DNA of 40,101 nucleotides from an uncultured Collinsella sp. Its GTDB lineage: Bacteria > Actinomycetota > Coriobacteriia > Coriobacteriales > Coriobacteriaceae. Both the position numbers and the translations under genes were made by a program. The first letter of the stretch is position 1, and each line of letters starts with the position of its first letter. Shown in pieces: positions 16,219 to 24,381 of the stretch. The notes beneath the pieces were generated by a model. The model searched no databases. It was not told the origin of the DNA and saw nothing but the letters and a program-made list of their open reading frames with translations. The DNA lies in assembly GCA_902479095.1 (NCBI GenBank), contig CABSNL010000015.1, positions 1 through 40,101 on the forward strand, read 5' to 3'.

Positions 16219-18315
16219 ATGGCAGACGCTAAGGATTTCCTGTTTGAGATCGGTACGGAGGAAATGCCCTCTGCACCGCTGAACAATGCCGTCAAGCAGC
16301 TTGGCACCATGATCGCCAAGGGTCTCGACGAGGCCGGTCTGGCCCACGGCGAGGTCCGCGTGATCTCGAGTCCGCGCCGCCTGGCTGCACTCGTTGCCGA
16401 CGTCGCCACCGCGACCGATGAGGTTCACGAGGTCAAGCGTGGCCCCGCGGCCAACATTGCCTTCGACGCTGACGGTAACGCCACCAAGGCCGCCCAGGGC
16501 TTTGCCCGCAAGTGCGGTGTGGCTGCCGAGGACCTTGTCCGTCGCGAGGACACCGACGGTCGCGAGTATGTGTTCGCCGAGAAGAATATTCCCTCCGCAC
16601 CGGCTACGCCGATTCTGACCGCTCTGTGCGAGAAGACCATCGCCGGCCTGCAGTGGCCCAACTACCGCAGCCAGCGCTGGGGCCACGAGCACGCGACCTT
16701 TGTTCGTCCGGTTCGTTGGATCTGCTGCCTTTTGGGCGAGGATGTTGTGCCCGTGTCGTTTGCCGACGTGACGAGCGGCAACACCACGCGTGGTCATCGC
16801 GTACTTGGCCCCGGTGACCATGTGGTCGCCAGCCCCGCTGTTTACGAGCAGGTGCTCGAGGACGCCGGTGTGCTTTCTGCCGAGCGCCGTCGCGAGGCCA
16901 TCCTTGCCGGTATCGCCGAGGTCGAGGCTGCCCGTCCCGGCTGCCATGTCGATACGCCCAAGAAGGTCTTTGAGGAGGTCATTAACCTCTGCGAGTGGCC
17001 GACGGTGCTCGTCGGTACCTTCGACGAGGAGTTCCTCAAGGTCCCGCACGAGATCATCTGCGAGTCCATGCTCACCAACCAGCGCTACTTCCCGATCTAT
17101 GACGGCGAGGGTAAGCTCACGCGTGAGTTCGTTGTCGTCTCCAACAGCAAGCCCGAGAACGCCGAGCGCGTGATCGACGGCAACGAGCGCGTCGTGCGCG
17201 CCCGTCTGGACGACGCCAAGTTCTTCTACGAGGAGGACCTGAAGATCTCCCTCGACGAGTTCCGTGAGCGTCTGGCCAAGGTGGCCTTCCAGGAGAAGCT
17301 CGGTAGCGTGCTCGCCAAGTCCGAGCGCATCGAGCAGCTCGCACTCGCTATTGCCCGTGAGGCTCATCTGGGCGCCCATCTTGCCGCTGACGCTGCTCGC
17401 GCCGCGCACCTGTGCAAGGCCGACCTGGTATCCAACGCCGTCGTCGAGTTCACGAGCCAGCAGGGCGTGATGGGCGGTTATTACGCGACCGCGATGGGGG
17501 AGAATGACGAGGTCGCCCATGCCATCCGCGATCACTATCGTCCCCGCTTTGCCGGTGACGAGTTGCCCGAGGGCACCGCTGGCTGCATCGTGGCCTGCGC
17601 CGACAAGCTCGATACCATCGCCGGTATCTTTGCCATCGGCGAGCCCCCGACTGGCTCTTCGGACCCCTACGCGCTGCGTCGCGCCGCCATCGGCATCATC
17701 AACATCCTGCGCGACCGTCTGCCGATCGATCCCACGTCGCTTATCGACTTTGCCCTTGAGCTCTATAGCGAGCAGGGTATCGAGTTCGACGCCGCCGAGG
17801 TCGCCCAGCAGGTTCGCGACTTCTTCCACGGCCGTCTGGTGAGCATGGCCCGCGACGAAAAGATCCCGGCCGATACCGTTGCCGCCGTCTCCGCGGTGCA
17901 CATCATCGCCCCGTCCGTCTTCTTCGCCCGCTGCGCCGCCCTCGACGAGGCCCGCAAGAACGACGCCGAGACCTTCGACAACCTGGCTACCGCCTATGCC
18001 CGTGCCGCGCACATCTCCAAGCCCGAGCTGGGTGCGGAGTACAACCGCAGCCTGATGGGCGAGGTCGAGCTCGCGCTCGCCGATGCCTCCGAGGCTGCTC
18101 AGACCGCTGTCGACGCCGCCCTTGCTGCCGAGGACTACCCGGCCGCATTTGCTGCCCTCGCCGCCCTGCGCGCGCCCATCGACCGTTTCTTCGATGAGGT
18201 TATGGTCATGGACAAGGACGAGCAGCTCCGCGATAATCGCCTTAAGCTGCTCAACCGCTTCGAGGTCGTTTTCTCCGGCATCGCCAACATCGGTGAGCTT
18301 GCCCGCAAAAAGTAA
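16219..18315 (+). CDS. glyS: Glycyl-tRNA synthetase beta subunit
   Basis: The beta subunit of the tetrameric GlyRS, which binds and recognises tRNA-Gly. The 698 residues begin with FLFEIGTEEMPSAPL and include the conserved RSQRWGHEHATFVRPVRWI and an HD-type region (about 340-450) and a C-terminal anticodon-binding-like domain (about 580-690). The gene follows glyQ by 3 bp. The PPDK regulatory protein follows after 34 bp, an association also seen in Firmicutes where glyQS lies next to ccpN and yqfL. Confidence 0.97.
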   Translation: MADAKDFLFEIGTEEMPSAPLNNAVKQLGTMIAKGLDEAGLAHGEVRVISSPRRLAALVADVATATDEVHEVKRGPAANIAFDADGNATKAAQGFARKCGVAAEDLVRREDTDGREYVFAEKNIPSAPATPILTALCEKTIAGLQWPNYRSQRWGHEHATFVRPVRWICCLLGEDVVPVSFADVTSGNTTRGHRVLGPGDHVVASPAVYEQVLEDAGVLSAERRREAILAGIAEVEAARPGCHVDTPKKVFEEVINLCEWPTVLVGTFDEEFLKVPHEIICESMLTNQRYFPIYDGEGKLTREFVVVSNSKPENAERVIDGNERVVRARLDDAKFFYEEDLKISLDEFRERLAKVAFQEKLGSVLAKSERIEQLALAIAREAHLGAHLAADAARAAHLCKADLVSNAVVEFTSQQGVMGGYYATAMGENDEVAHAIRDHYRPRFAGDELPEGTAGCIVACADKLDTIAGIFAIGEPPTGSSDPYALRRAAIGIINILRDRLPIDPTSLIDFALELYSEQGIEFDAAEVAQQVRDFFHGRLVSMARDEKIPADTVAAVSAVHIIAPSVFFARCAALDEARKNDAETFDNLATAYARAAHISKPELGAEYNRSLMGEVELALADASEAAQTAVDAALAAEDYPAAFAALAALRAPIDRFFDEVMVMDKDEQLRDNRLKLLNRFEVVFSGIANIGELARKK

Positions 18316-18349
18316 GCCAGCCTGCGCGTAAGCGCAAAAGGAGCCCCGC

Positions 18350-19225
18350 ATGGATTGCCCGGTCACCGCTCGTCCCACCGTTATCGTTATCTCCGACTCG
18401 CTCGGCGATACCGCTTGTGAGGTGGTGCTTGCGGCGTCCGGGCAATTTGATGAAGGGGCTTTTCGTCTCTTGCGCCTGCCCAAGGTGAACTCGGTGGAGC
18501 AGGTCAAGTCGTTTGTGGGTCCGCGCGTCGATGCGGACCATCGCGATATTGCCGTGTTCCACACCATTGTCGATCCGGCGCTTCGCGCCCGCGTGCTCGA
18601 TTACCTGGGTATGCTGCACATTCGCTCGGTCGACCTGATTGGCCCGACGCTTGCCGTGCTGTCGTCGCTTATCGGTGTGCCGCCCAAAGGCGTTGCGGGC
18701 GTGATTCACAAGACCGATGACCGCTATTTCCATCGTATCGAGTCCATGGAGTATTTCGTTGAGCACGATGACGGGCGCGGCTGCGACGATCTGTCAGGTG
18801 CCGATATCGTGCTGCTGGGCGTATCGCGCACGTCCAAGACGCCGCTGTCGATGTATCTGGCCTATCAAGGTTACAAGGTTGCCAATGTTCCGTTGGCCCA
18901 TGGCATGGAGCCGCCCAAGTCGATTTACGAGGTCGACCCGATGCGCCTGTTCGGCCTGATTTCGACCGTCGATGTGATTTCCGAAATTCGCGATAGCCGC
19001 TTGGGCGATGACTACGCTCGTGCCGTTGCCGGCTCCTATGCCGAGCCCGAGAGCGTGCACAGCGAGCTCGAGGAAGCCCGTGCGCTCATGAAGCGCCTAG
19101 GCTGCTTTGTGGTGCGTACCGACGGCAAGGCCATCGAGGAAAGCGCTGCCGAGATCATTAGCCACTTGGAGGAAATCCAAGAAGCCCGTGCCCGCCGCGC
19201 CGCCCGTCGAGCCCAACAAAGCTAG
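18350..19225 (+). CDS. ppsR: Pyruvate, phosphate dikinase regulatory protein (bifunctional kinase/phosphorylase)
   Basis: A DUF299-family enzyme that inactivates PPDK by ADP-dependent phosphorylation of an active-site Thr and reactivates it by phosphate-dependent removal. Markers are the opening VIVISDSLGDTA, the central HKTDDRYFHRIESMEY and the P-loop-like LLGVSRTSKTPLSMYLA (about 161-177). It has 291 residues, typical. ATG 18350 follows AAAGGAG. Its target gene ppdK is directly downstream, which fixes the substrate as PPDK rather than PEP synthase. The C-terminal tail is rich in Arg and Ala. Confidence 0.95.
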   Translation: MDCPVTARPTVIVISDSLGDTACEVVLAASGQFDEGAFRLLRLPKVNSVEQVKSFVGPRVDADHRDIAVFHTIVDPALRARVLDYLGMLHIRSVDLIGPTLAVLSSLIGVPPKGVAGVIHKTDDRYFHRIESMEYFVEHDDGRGCDDLSGADIVLLGVSRTSKTPLSMYLAYQGYKVANVPLAHGMEPPKSIYEVDPMRLFGLISTVDVISEIRDSRLGDDYARAVAGSYAEPESVHSELEEARALMKRLGCFVVRTDGKAIEESAAEIISHLEEIQEARARRAARRAQQS

Positions 19226-19522
19226 CTTATTGGGGTAGCTAAAAATGCCCTGTCTAAAATAACCAACTAACAATAATGCACGATAATGATAAAGCGATTT
19301 AGCAAGAAACTTGCATCTGACCTGCATTTTTCTTGCAGTGGTATCTTCATAAGGTAGCCACCTTTACCTACCGTTTACCGCCAGTTTTAGCACGTTTACC
19401 AAACCGCGCACCCTCTGCTCAAGCCTGCTCAAAACGCGCCGTATAGTTCCCTCACGGCTCGCATCAGGCGGGTCGATTCGTTACCACGGTCGTGCGCGAG
19501 AGCGCATGGAAGGGGAAGTATC
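19226..19522 (+). promoter_or_regulatory. 297-bp regulatory region of ppdK with phased repeats
   Basis: A gene-free, locally AT-rich stretch. TTTACC occurs at 19363, 19374 and 19395, spaced 11 and 21 bp, that is on one DNA face; CTGCTCAA is repeated at 19415 and 19425. AAGGT/ACCTT form a short inverted repeat at 19351-19364. Candidate promoter elements are an extended -10, TGGTATCTT (19339-19347), and a bare TATAGT (19442-19447). No intrinsic terminator follows ppsR. The repeats suggest an operator, but the regulator is unknown. Confidence 0.5.
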
Positions 19523-22273
19523 GTGAGCGATTGCAAGAGGGTTTACCGTTTTGGGACCGACGCCCAGGGCACCTGTGTCACCGAGGGCGACAAGTCCATG
19601 AACTTCGTGCTTGGCGGCAAAGGCGCTAACCTTGCCGAGATGAGCCGTATCGGCCTGCCGGTTCCCGGTGGCTTTACCATTACCTGCCAGACCTGTGTCG
19701 AGTACTCCGGTGCCGGCAACGTCTGGCCCGAAGGCGCGCTCGATGAGATCGTTGCCGCCGAGGCGGACCTCGAGGCCCGCTGCGGCAAGAAGCTCGGCGA
19801 CGCCTCCGATCCGCTGCTTGTGTCGGTTCGTTCGGGCGCTCCGTTCTCCATGCCCGGCATGATGGACACGGTCCTTAACTTGGGCCTCAATGACGATTCC
19901 GTCCAGGGCCTCATCGCGCAGACACAGAACCCGCGTTTTGCCTGGGATAGCTACCGCCGCTTTATCCAGATGTTTTCCAATGTCGTCATGGGCGTTGACG
20001 CCGACCTGTTCGAGAACGCCCTGACCCAGGCCCGTCTGGTCGCCGGCGTTCGCGTCGATTCCGAGCTTTCGCCCGAGGACCTGCAGGAACTCGTCGAGAC
20101 CTTTAAGGGCATCTTCTCCGAGAACGTCGAGGCCGCCCTGTATCCCGAGCTCGAGGTCGCCGACGGCAAGCCCGTCTTCCCGCACGATCCTGAGCTTCAG
20201 CTGCGTCTTGCCATCCAGGCCGTCTTTGGCAGCTGGATGAACGAGCGCGCCTGCATCTACCGCAAGCAGCACGGCATCTCCGACGAGCTCGGTACTGCCG
20301 TCAACGTCCAAGCCATGGCCTTTGGCAACAAGGGTGAGACCTCCGCGACCGGCGTCGCCTTTACGCGCAACCCGGCCGACGGCACTAAGGAGTTCTACGG
20401 CGACTTTCTGGTCAACGCCCAGGGCGAGGATGTCGTCGCCGGCATCCGCAACACCGAGCCCATTGCCGACCTCAAGACCACCCCGGGCCTCGAGTCCGCA
20501 GGTGAGGAGCTCGAGCGCGTGTTCCTGACGCTCGAGGATCATTACCGCGATATGTGCGATATCGAGTTCACCATCGAGCAGGGCAAGCTCTGGATGCTCC
20601 AGACCCGCGTGGGCAAGCGCACTGCTACCGCCGCTCTGCGCATCGCCATCGAAATGGTCGAGGAGGGCCTGATCGCTCGCGAGGAGGCCGTGAGCCGCGT
20701 CGATCCCGCGCAGCTCGACCAGCTTCTGCACCCGCAGTTTGACGCCTCCAAGAAGTATGAGGCGCTGGCCAGCGGTCTTAACGCCAGCCCCGGTGCCGCC
20801 GTGGGCGAGGTCGTGTTCTCGAGCGATGACGCCGTCGCGCGCGCCAACGAGGGTCACAAGGTCATTCTGGTTCGTTGGGAGACCAACCCCGATGACCTGA
20901 AGGGCATGGTCGCCGCCGAGGGCATCCTCACCAGCCACGGTGGCAAGACGAGCCATGCCGCCGTTATCGCCCGCGGCATGGGTACTCCCTGCGTCTGCGG
21001 CGTTGAACGCTTCCACATCGACGCCGCCGAGAAGGTCGTGCGCATCGAGGGCAGCGACCGCGTATTGCACGAGGGCGATGTCATCTCCATCGACGGCACC
21101 CAGGGCATCGTCGTCGACGGTCCCGTCGACCTGGTCTCCGCCGAGCTTACCGGTGACCTGGACACTATCCTGTCCTGGGCCGACGAGATTCGCCTGGACG
21201 AGACTTGTGGTCATGCCAACCATGTGCGCGTCAACGCCGACAATCCCGAGGATGCCGAGCTTGCCCTCGAGTTTGGCGCCGAGGCTATTGGCCTGTGCCG
21301 CACCGAGCACATGTTCCTGGGCGATCGCAAGAACATCATCCAGAGCTTCATCCTGTCTGACGATGAGGCCGTGAAGCAGCAGGCCCTGGCCGACCTGCTC
21401 AAGGTTCAGACCGAGGACTTCCTGGCGATGTTCAAGACCATGTCTGGTCGCGATGTGGTCGTCCGCCTGCTCGATCCGCCGCTTCATGAGTTCCTGGATA
21501 ATCCTCGCGAGCTCGAGGTCGCCATCACCAAGAAGGAAGCCGCTGGCGCCAGCGAGGAAGAGCTTGCCACTCTGCGCGCCCGCCTGCGTCGTATCGACGG
21601 CATGGTCGAGTCTAACCCGATGCTCGGCCTACGCGGCGTACGTCTGTCCGTCGTCTTTAGCGATCTGCCGCTCATGCAGGTCCGCGCCGTCGCCACGGCT
21701 GCTGCCCGCCTTATCCAGGAGGGCGTCGACCCGCGTCCCGAGATCATGGTTCCGCTCGTCTCCATCACGGCCGAGCACGTCCAGACCCGCGAGGTCATCG
21801 AGCGCGTGATCGCCGAGGTTTCCGCCGAGGAGGGTGTCGAGCTCAGCATTCCCGTGGGCACGATGCTCGAGCTGCCGCGCGCCTGCATGGTCGCCGATGA
21901 GATCGCGCAGTACGCCGACTTCTTCTGCTTTGGTACCAACGACCTTACCCAGACGACCTTCGGTTTCTCGCGCGACGACGCCGAGGCCAAGTTCATCCCG
22001 CTGTACCTGCACAAGAAGATCTTGAAGGACAACCCCTTTGAGACCATCGATACGGCGGTGCTCGAGCTGGTGCGAATGGCCGTCGAGAAGGGCCGCGCCA
22101 CCAACCCCGGCATGCACTTTGGCGTGTGCGGCGAGCACGGCGGCGACCCCAAGTCCATCAAGGAGCTGTTTAACGTGGCCGACGTGGACTACGTGTCCTG
22201 CTCGCCCTACCGCGTGCCCCTCGCACGCCTGGCTGCCGCTCAGGCCAAGCTCGAGGCCAAGCGTTCTGCCTAA
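19523..22273 (+). CDS. ppdK: Pyruvate, phosphate dikinase
   Basis: It interconverts pyruvate, ATP and phosphate with PEP, AMP and pyrophosphate; in anaerobes it often works in glycolysis. The order is the N-terminal ATP-grasp domain (about 1-350), the phospho-His swivel with GGKTSHAAVIARGMGTPC (H478), and the C-terminal PEP/pyruvate barrel with FGTNDLTQTTFGFSRDD and the catalytic Cys in GVCGEHGGDP (C869). The Thr two residues before H478 in this loop (T476) is the residue ppsR-type proteins phosphorylate. It has 916 residues, slightly longer than most (about 875-900). The start is GTG 19523 after GAAGGGGAAG. Confidence 0.97.
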   Translation: MSDCKRVYRFGTDAQGTCVTEGDKSMNFVLGGKGANLAEMSRIGLPVPGGFTITCQTCVEYSGAGNVWPEGALDEIVAAEADLEARCGKKLGDASDPLLVSVRSGAPFSMPGMMDTVLNLGLNDDSVQGLIAQTQNPRFAWDSYRRFIQMFSNVVMGVDADLFENALTQARLVAGVRVDSELSPEDLQELVETFKGIFSENVEAALYPELEVADGKPVFPHDPELQLRLAIQAVFGSWMNERACIYRKQHGISDELGTAVNVQAMAFGNKGETSATGVAFTRNPADGTKEFYGDFLVNAQGEDVVAGIRNTEPIADLKTTPGLESAGEELERVFLTLEDHYRDMCDIEFTIEQGKLWMLQTRVGKRTATAALRIAIEMVEEGLIAREEAVSRVDPAQLDQLLHPQFDASKKYEALASGLNASPGAAVGEVVFSSDDAVARANEGHKVILVRWETNPDDLKGMVAAEGILTSHGGKTSHAAVIARGMGTPCVCGVERFHIDAAEKVVRIEGSDRVLHEGDVISIDGTQGIVVDGPVDLVSAELTGDLDTILSWADEIRLDETCGHANHVRVNADNPEDAELALEFGAEAIGLCRTEHMFLGDRKNIIQSFILSDDEAVKQQALADLLKVQTEDFLAMFKTMSGRDVVVRLLDPPLHEFLDNPRELEVAITKKEAAGASEEELATLRARLRRIDGMVESNPMLGLRGVRLSVVFSDLPLMQVRAVATAAARLIQEGVDPRPEIMVPLVSITAEHVQTREVIERVIAEVSAEEGVELSIPVGTMLELPRACMVADEIAQYADFFCFGTNDLTQTTFGFSRDDAEAKFIPLYLHKKILKDNPFETIDTAVLELVRMAVEKGRATNPGMHFGVCGEHGGDPKSIKELFNVADVDYVSCSPYRVPLARLAAAQAKLEAKRSA

Positions 22274-22312
22274 CGTTTTGGGTTTAGACGCCTAGCGTAG
22301 TCCCCTTCATGT

Positions 22313-22338
22313 CGCCCGTCTCATTCGTGAGACGGGCG
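22313..22338 (+). terminator. Hairpin after ppdK, probable terminator
   Basis: A perfect 11-bp stem (22313-22323 with 22328-22338) capped by a TTCG tetraloop. The following bases (GTTATCATG) are poor in T, so termination may need Rho or be partial; a T-richer run appears only about 20 bp later. Confidence 0.6.
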
Positions 22339-22385
22339 GTTATCATGTGCGGGTTTTGTCTTTTTGTCTGCGTAAAAAATTGTTC

Positions 22386-22413
22386 TTGCAGCAGAAACCC
22401 GCGCGTGTATACT
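22386..22413 (+). promoter_or_regulatory. Promoter for rplS
   Basis: TTGCAG (22386-22391), a 16-bp spacer and TATACT (22408-22413). It predicts a leader of about 63 nt that includes the hairpin at 22435-22458. Confidence 0.75.
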
Positions 22414-22434
22414 CGAATACGTTTGTTCAACTAC

Positions 22435-22458
22435 GTGCCGGCCAAGGTGGTACGGCAC
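22435..22458 (+). promoter_or_regulatory. Leader hairpin in the rplS 5' UTR
   Basis: GTGCCG (22435-22440) pairs with CGGCAC (22453-22458); the stem continues as GCC (22441-22443) with GGT (22449-22451), leaving one bulged A at 22452 and an AAGGT loop. There is no T-tract, so it is not a terminator. It ends about 24 nt before the start codon and may be a protein-binding leader. Confidence 0.55.
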
Positions 22459-22482
22459 CTCTAGAAGAGTAAGGAATTGCAC

Positions 22483-22824
22483 ATGGATTACATCCGCGCA
22501 ATCGAGCGTCAGCAGATCCGCGAGGACATTCCTCAGGTTCGCGTCGCCGACAACGTCAAGGTTCACTACCGCATTAAGGAAGGCGACCGCGAGCGCATCC
22601 AGGTCTTCCAGGGCGACGTCATCCGCATGGCCGGCGCCGGTGCCCGCGAGACCTTCACCGTCCGCAAGATGTCCTTCGGTGTCGGTGTTGAGCGTACCTT
22701 CCCGCTTCACAGCCCCAAGATCGCCAAGCTCGAGGTCGTTCGTCATGGTCGCGTCCGTCGCGCCAAGCTGTACTACCTCCGCGACAAGGTGGGCAAGGCT
22801 GCTCGCATTCCCGAGAAGCGCTAA
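22483..22824 (+). CDS. rplS: 50S ribosomal protein L19
   Basis: L19 lies at the subunit interface of the ribosome. It opens MDYIRAIERQQIREDIP and contains RIQVFQGDVIRM and KMSFGVGVERTFPLHSPK. It has 113 residues, normal. I chose ATG 22483 with TAAGGA upstream; a TTG two codons earlier is also in frame but adds nothing conserved. It is a single-gene unit here, with its own promoter, leader hairpin and terminator, rather than part of the trmD operon. Confidence 0.97.
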   Translation: MDYIRAIERQQIREDIPQVRVADNVKVHYRIKEGDRERIQVFQGDVIRMAGAGARETFTVRKMSFGVGVERTFPLHSPKIAKLEVVRHGRVRRAKLYYLRDKVGKAARIPEKR

Positions 22825-22858
22825 GAAGATCGCAGCGTCTGTCCACTCGTTTGGACAC

Positions 22859-22890
22859 AAGGGTCACCTTCGGGTGGCCCTTCTTTTTAT
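22859..22890 (+). terminator. Intrinsic terminator after rplS
   Basis: A 10-bp stem (22859-22868 with 22873-22882, one G-T wobble) with a TTCG loop, followed by CTTTTTAT. Confidence 0.92.
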
Positions 22891-22917
22891 CTGATTTGCA
22901 TGCAAGGAGGGCCTGGT

Positions 22918-23706
22918 ATGGCCAATATGACGAGCTCGGTTTCGGCATCGCAGGTTGCCGGAGAGCTGGCGAGCGCAACGTTTGAGGAGATCCCCGCCCT
23001 CGTGGAGCATTATCGCGAGGACCCGCGCCAGCAGGTGATCAAGGCTTGCGAGCGTGCCCTTAAGCGCCATGCCAAGGAACTTGCCGAGCGCGAGCGCGTC
23101 AATGACATGTACGAGCTTATGCATGAGCTTGGCAGCGATGGGGTGGTCGTTGGTGTCGACGAGGTGGGCCGTGGCTCGGTAGCGGGTCCCTTAACCGTGT
23201 GTGCCGTGTGCCTTCCCATGGAGCCGCGCGTCTGGGGCATCAACGATTCCAAAAAGCTCACGCCGGCGCGCCGCGAGCTGCTCTCTGTGAAGATTGCCGA
23301 GGTGGCGACGGCGATTGGTTTTTGCCATATCGCGCCTAAGGATATCGATGAGATGGGCATGGCCCGTGCTATCCGTACCGCCGTTGCGGGCGCCGTGGCC
23401 GATACGGGGCTCGAGCCCGATTGCGTGCTTATGGATGGCAACCCCTTGGGCGCCGTTCCTAACGAGCGCGATGTGGTGAAGGGCGATGCCAAGATCGCCT
23501 GCATCGCCGCGGCGTCCATCATGGCTAAGGTCACGCGTGACGAGATGATGGTCGAGTACGACGCCGAGTATCCCGAGTACCATCTGGCCGAGTCGAAGGG
23601 CTATGCGAGCCCCGAGCACATCGAGGCCATTCGAAAACATGGACTTTGTCCACTGCATCGTGTGAGCTTTTGCGGAAACTTTCTGCAGACTGAGCGCCTT
23701 TTCTAG
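22918..23706 (+). CDS. rnhB: Ribonuclease HII
   Basis: It cuts the RNA strand of RNA-DNA hybrids, including single ribonucleotides in DNA. The DEDD-type active site is visible: VGVDEVGRGSVAGPL (D81, E82), VLMDGNPL, and the conserved AAASIMAKVTRD. An N-terminal region of about 75 residues precedes the catalytic domain and contains a basic helix typical of Gram-positive RNase HII. I chose ATG 22918, with AAGGAGG at 22904-22910; an ATG at 22900 would lie upstream of that ribosome site. It lies 94 bp after rplS, across the terminator, and a terminator follows. Confidence 0.95.
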   Translation: MANMTSSVSASQVAGELASATFEEIPALVEHYREDPRQQVIKACERALKRHAKELAERERVNDMYELMHELGSDGVVVGVDEVGRGSVAGPLTVCAVCLPMEPRVWGINDSKKLTPARRELLSVKIAEVATAIGFCHIAPKDIDEMGMARAIRTAVAGAVADTGLEPDCVLMDGNPLGAVPNERDVVKGDAKIACIAAASIMAKVTRDEMMVEYDAEYPEYHLAESKGYASPEHIEAIRKHGLCPLHRVSFCGNFLQTERLF

Positions 23707-23755
23707 GTCAATTGTGGAGACAGGGACCTCTGGGGTTTTATAAACCTGCTGGTAG

Positions 23756-23797
23756 CGGGCCGTATGCAACACCATTGTTGCGTACGGCCCGTTTTTT
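23756..23797 (+). terminator. Intrinsic terminator after rnhB
   Basis: A 16-bp stem (23756-23771 with 23776-23791, one wobble pair) with a CCAT loop, followed by six T. Confidence 0.95.
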
Positions 23798-23805
23798 GAC
23801 GGCAT

Positions 23806-23827
23806 TTGGTCAGCTTTTGGTTAGCTT
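23806..23827 (+). repeat. Tandem 11-bp direct repeat upstream of yraN
   Basis: TTGGTCAGCTT (23806-23816) is followed at once by TTGGTTAGCTT (23817-23827), differing at one base. The repeat length equals about one helical turn, and it sits 69 bp before the yraN start, where an operator could lie. It may also be chance. Confidence 0.5.
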
Positions 23828-23895
23828 CCGGTACTTACCCGCATGAAAGGTGCCCTCATCATCGGGGCACTGCAGTGTGCGGGAAAGGAGACCCC

Positions 23896-24381
23896 ATGAG
23901 TGCCGCAAGCAAAAAGAGCAAGACACAGCAGCTCAAGGAGCGTTGGGAAAACGGCGAGCTCGACTGCGGGGCGATGACGCCCGAGTTTATCAAGGGACTC
24001 AGTCCCCGCGAGCTGGGCATGCTGGGCGAGCTGATCACCATTGACTACTTTAACGAGCGCGGCTACACCTTGCTGGAGCAGGGTTATCGTTGCACCGAGG
24101 GCGAGGCTGATCTGGTGCTGCTCGATGAGCTCGACGATGTCGTGGTGATGGCCGAGGTCAAGACCAGACGCGTCGTACTGGATTGCAACACGCGGGTCTT
24201 TCCCGAGGAGGCCGTGGACGCCCAAAAGCAACGCCGCTACCGCCGCATCGCAAGCTGCTATCTTATGGAGCATTATCCGCTCAAGGCGATCCGCTTCGAT
24301 GCCGTGGGTGTCACCATTCGCGGCGGGCATATCGCCGAGATCGAGCATCAGTACAACGCGTTCGATTGGCAGGTGTCGTGA
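23896..24381 (+). CDS. yraN: YraN/UPF0102 family nuclease-like protein
   Basis: A member of the YraN family, which has a PD-(D/E)xK endonuclease-like fold; its cellular role is not settled. The core shows LGMLGELITIDYFNERGYTL, EGEADLVLLDE and the catalytic-type VVMAEVKTRR. It has 161 residues, with a polar N-terminal extension of about 37. I chose ATG 23896 after AAAGGAG; an upstream frame runs to 23806 but crosses the repeat and lacks conservation. The stop TGA shares its A with the next ATG at 24381, so comM is translationally coupled. Confidence 0.92.
   Translation: MSAASKKSKTQQLKERWENGELDCGAMTPEFIKGLSPRELGMLGELITIDYFNERGYTLLEQGYRCTEGEADLVLLDELDDVVVMAEVKTRRVVLDCNTRVFPEEAVDAQKQRRYRRIASCYLMEHYPLKAIRFDAVGVTIRGGHIAEIEHQYNAFDWQVS

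Noticed and set aside
18327..18340. Small hairpin TGCGC/GCGCA between glyS and ppsR
   Set aside because: Only five pairs with no T-tract; too weak to call a terminator.
15568..18567. 999-residue minus-strand ORF opposite glyQS
   Set aside because: A high-GC shadow of the strongly biased glyQ/glyS codons; no recognisable domain. The same holds for the long minus ORFs at 4848-6290, 19481-21487, 33845-35416 and 37051-39102.
24183..24380. Upstream extension of the comM reading frame
   Set aside because: It overlaps yraN in another frame; the family N-terminus (MAFETFAVHAACI) begins at 24381.
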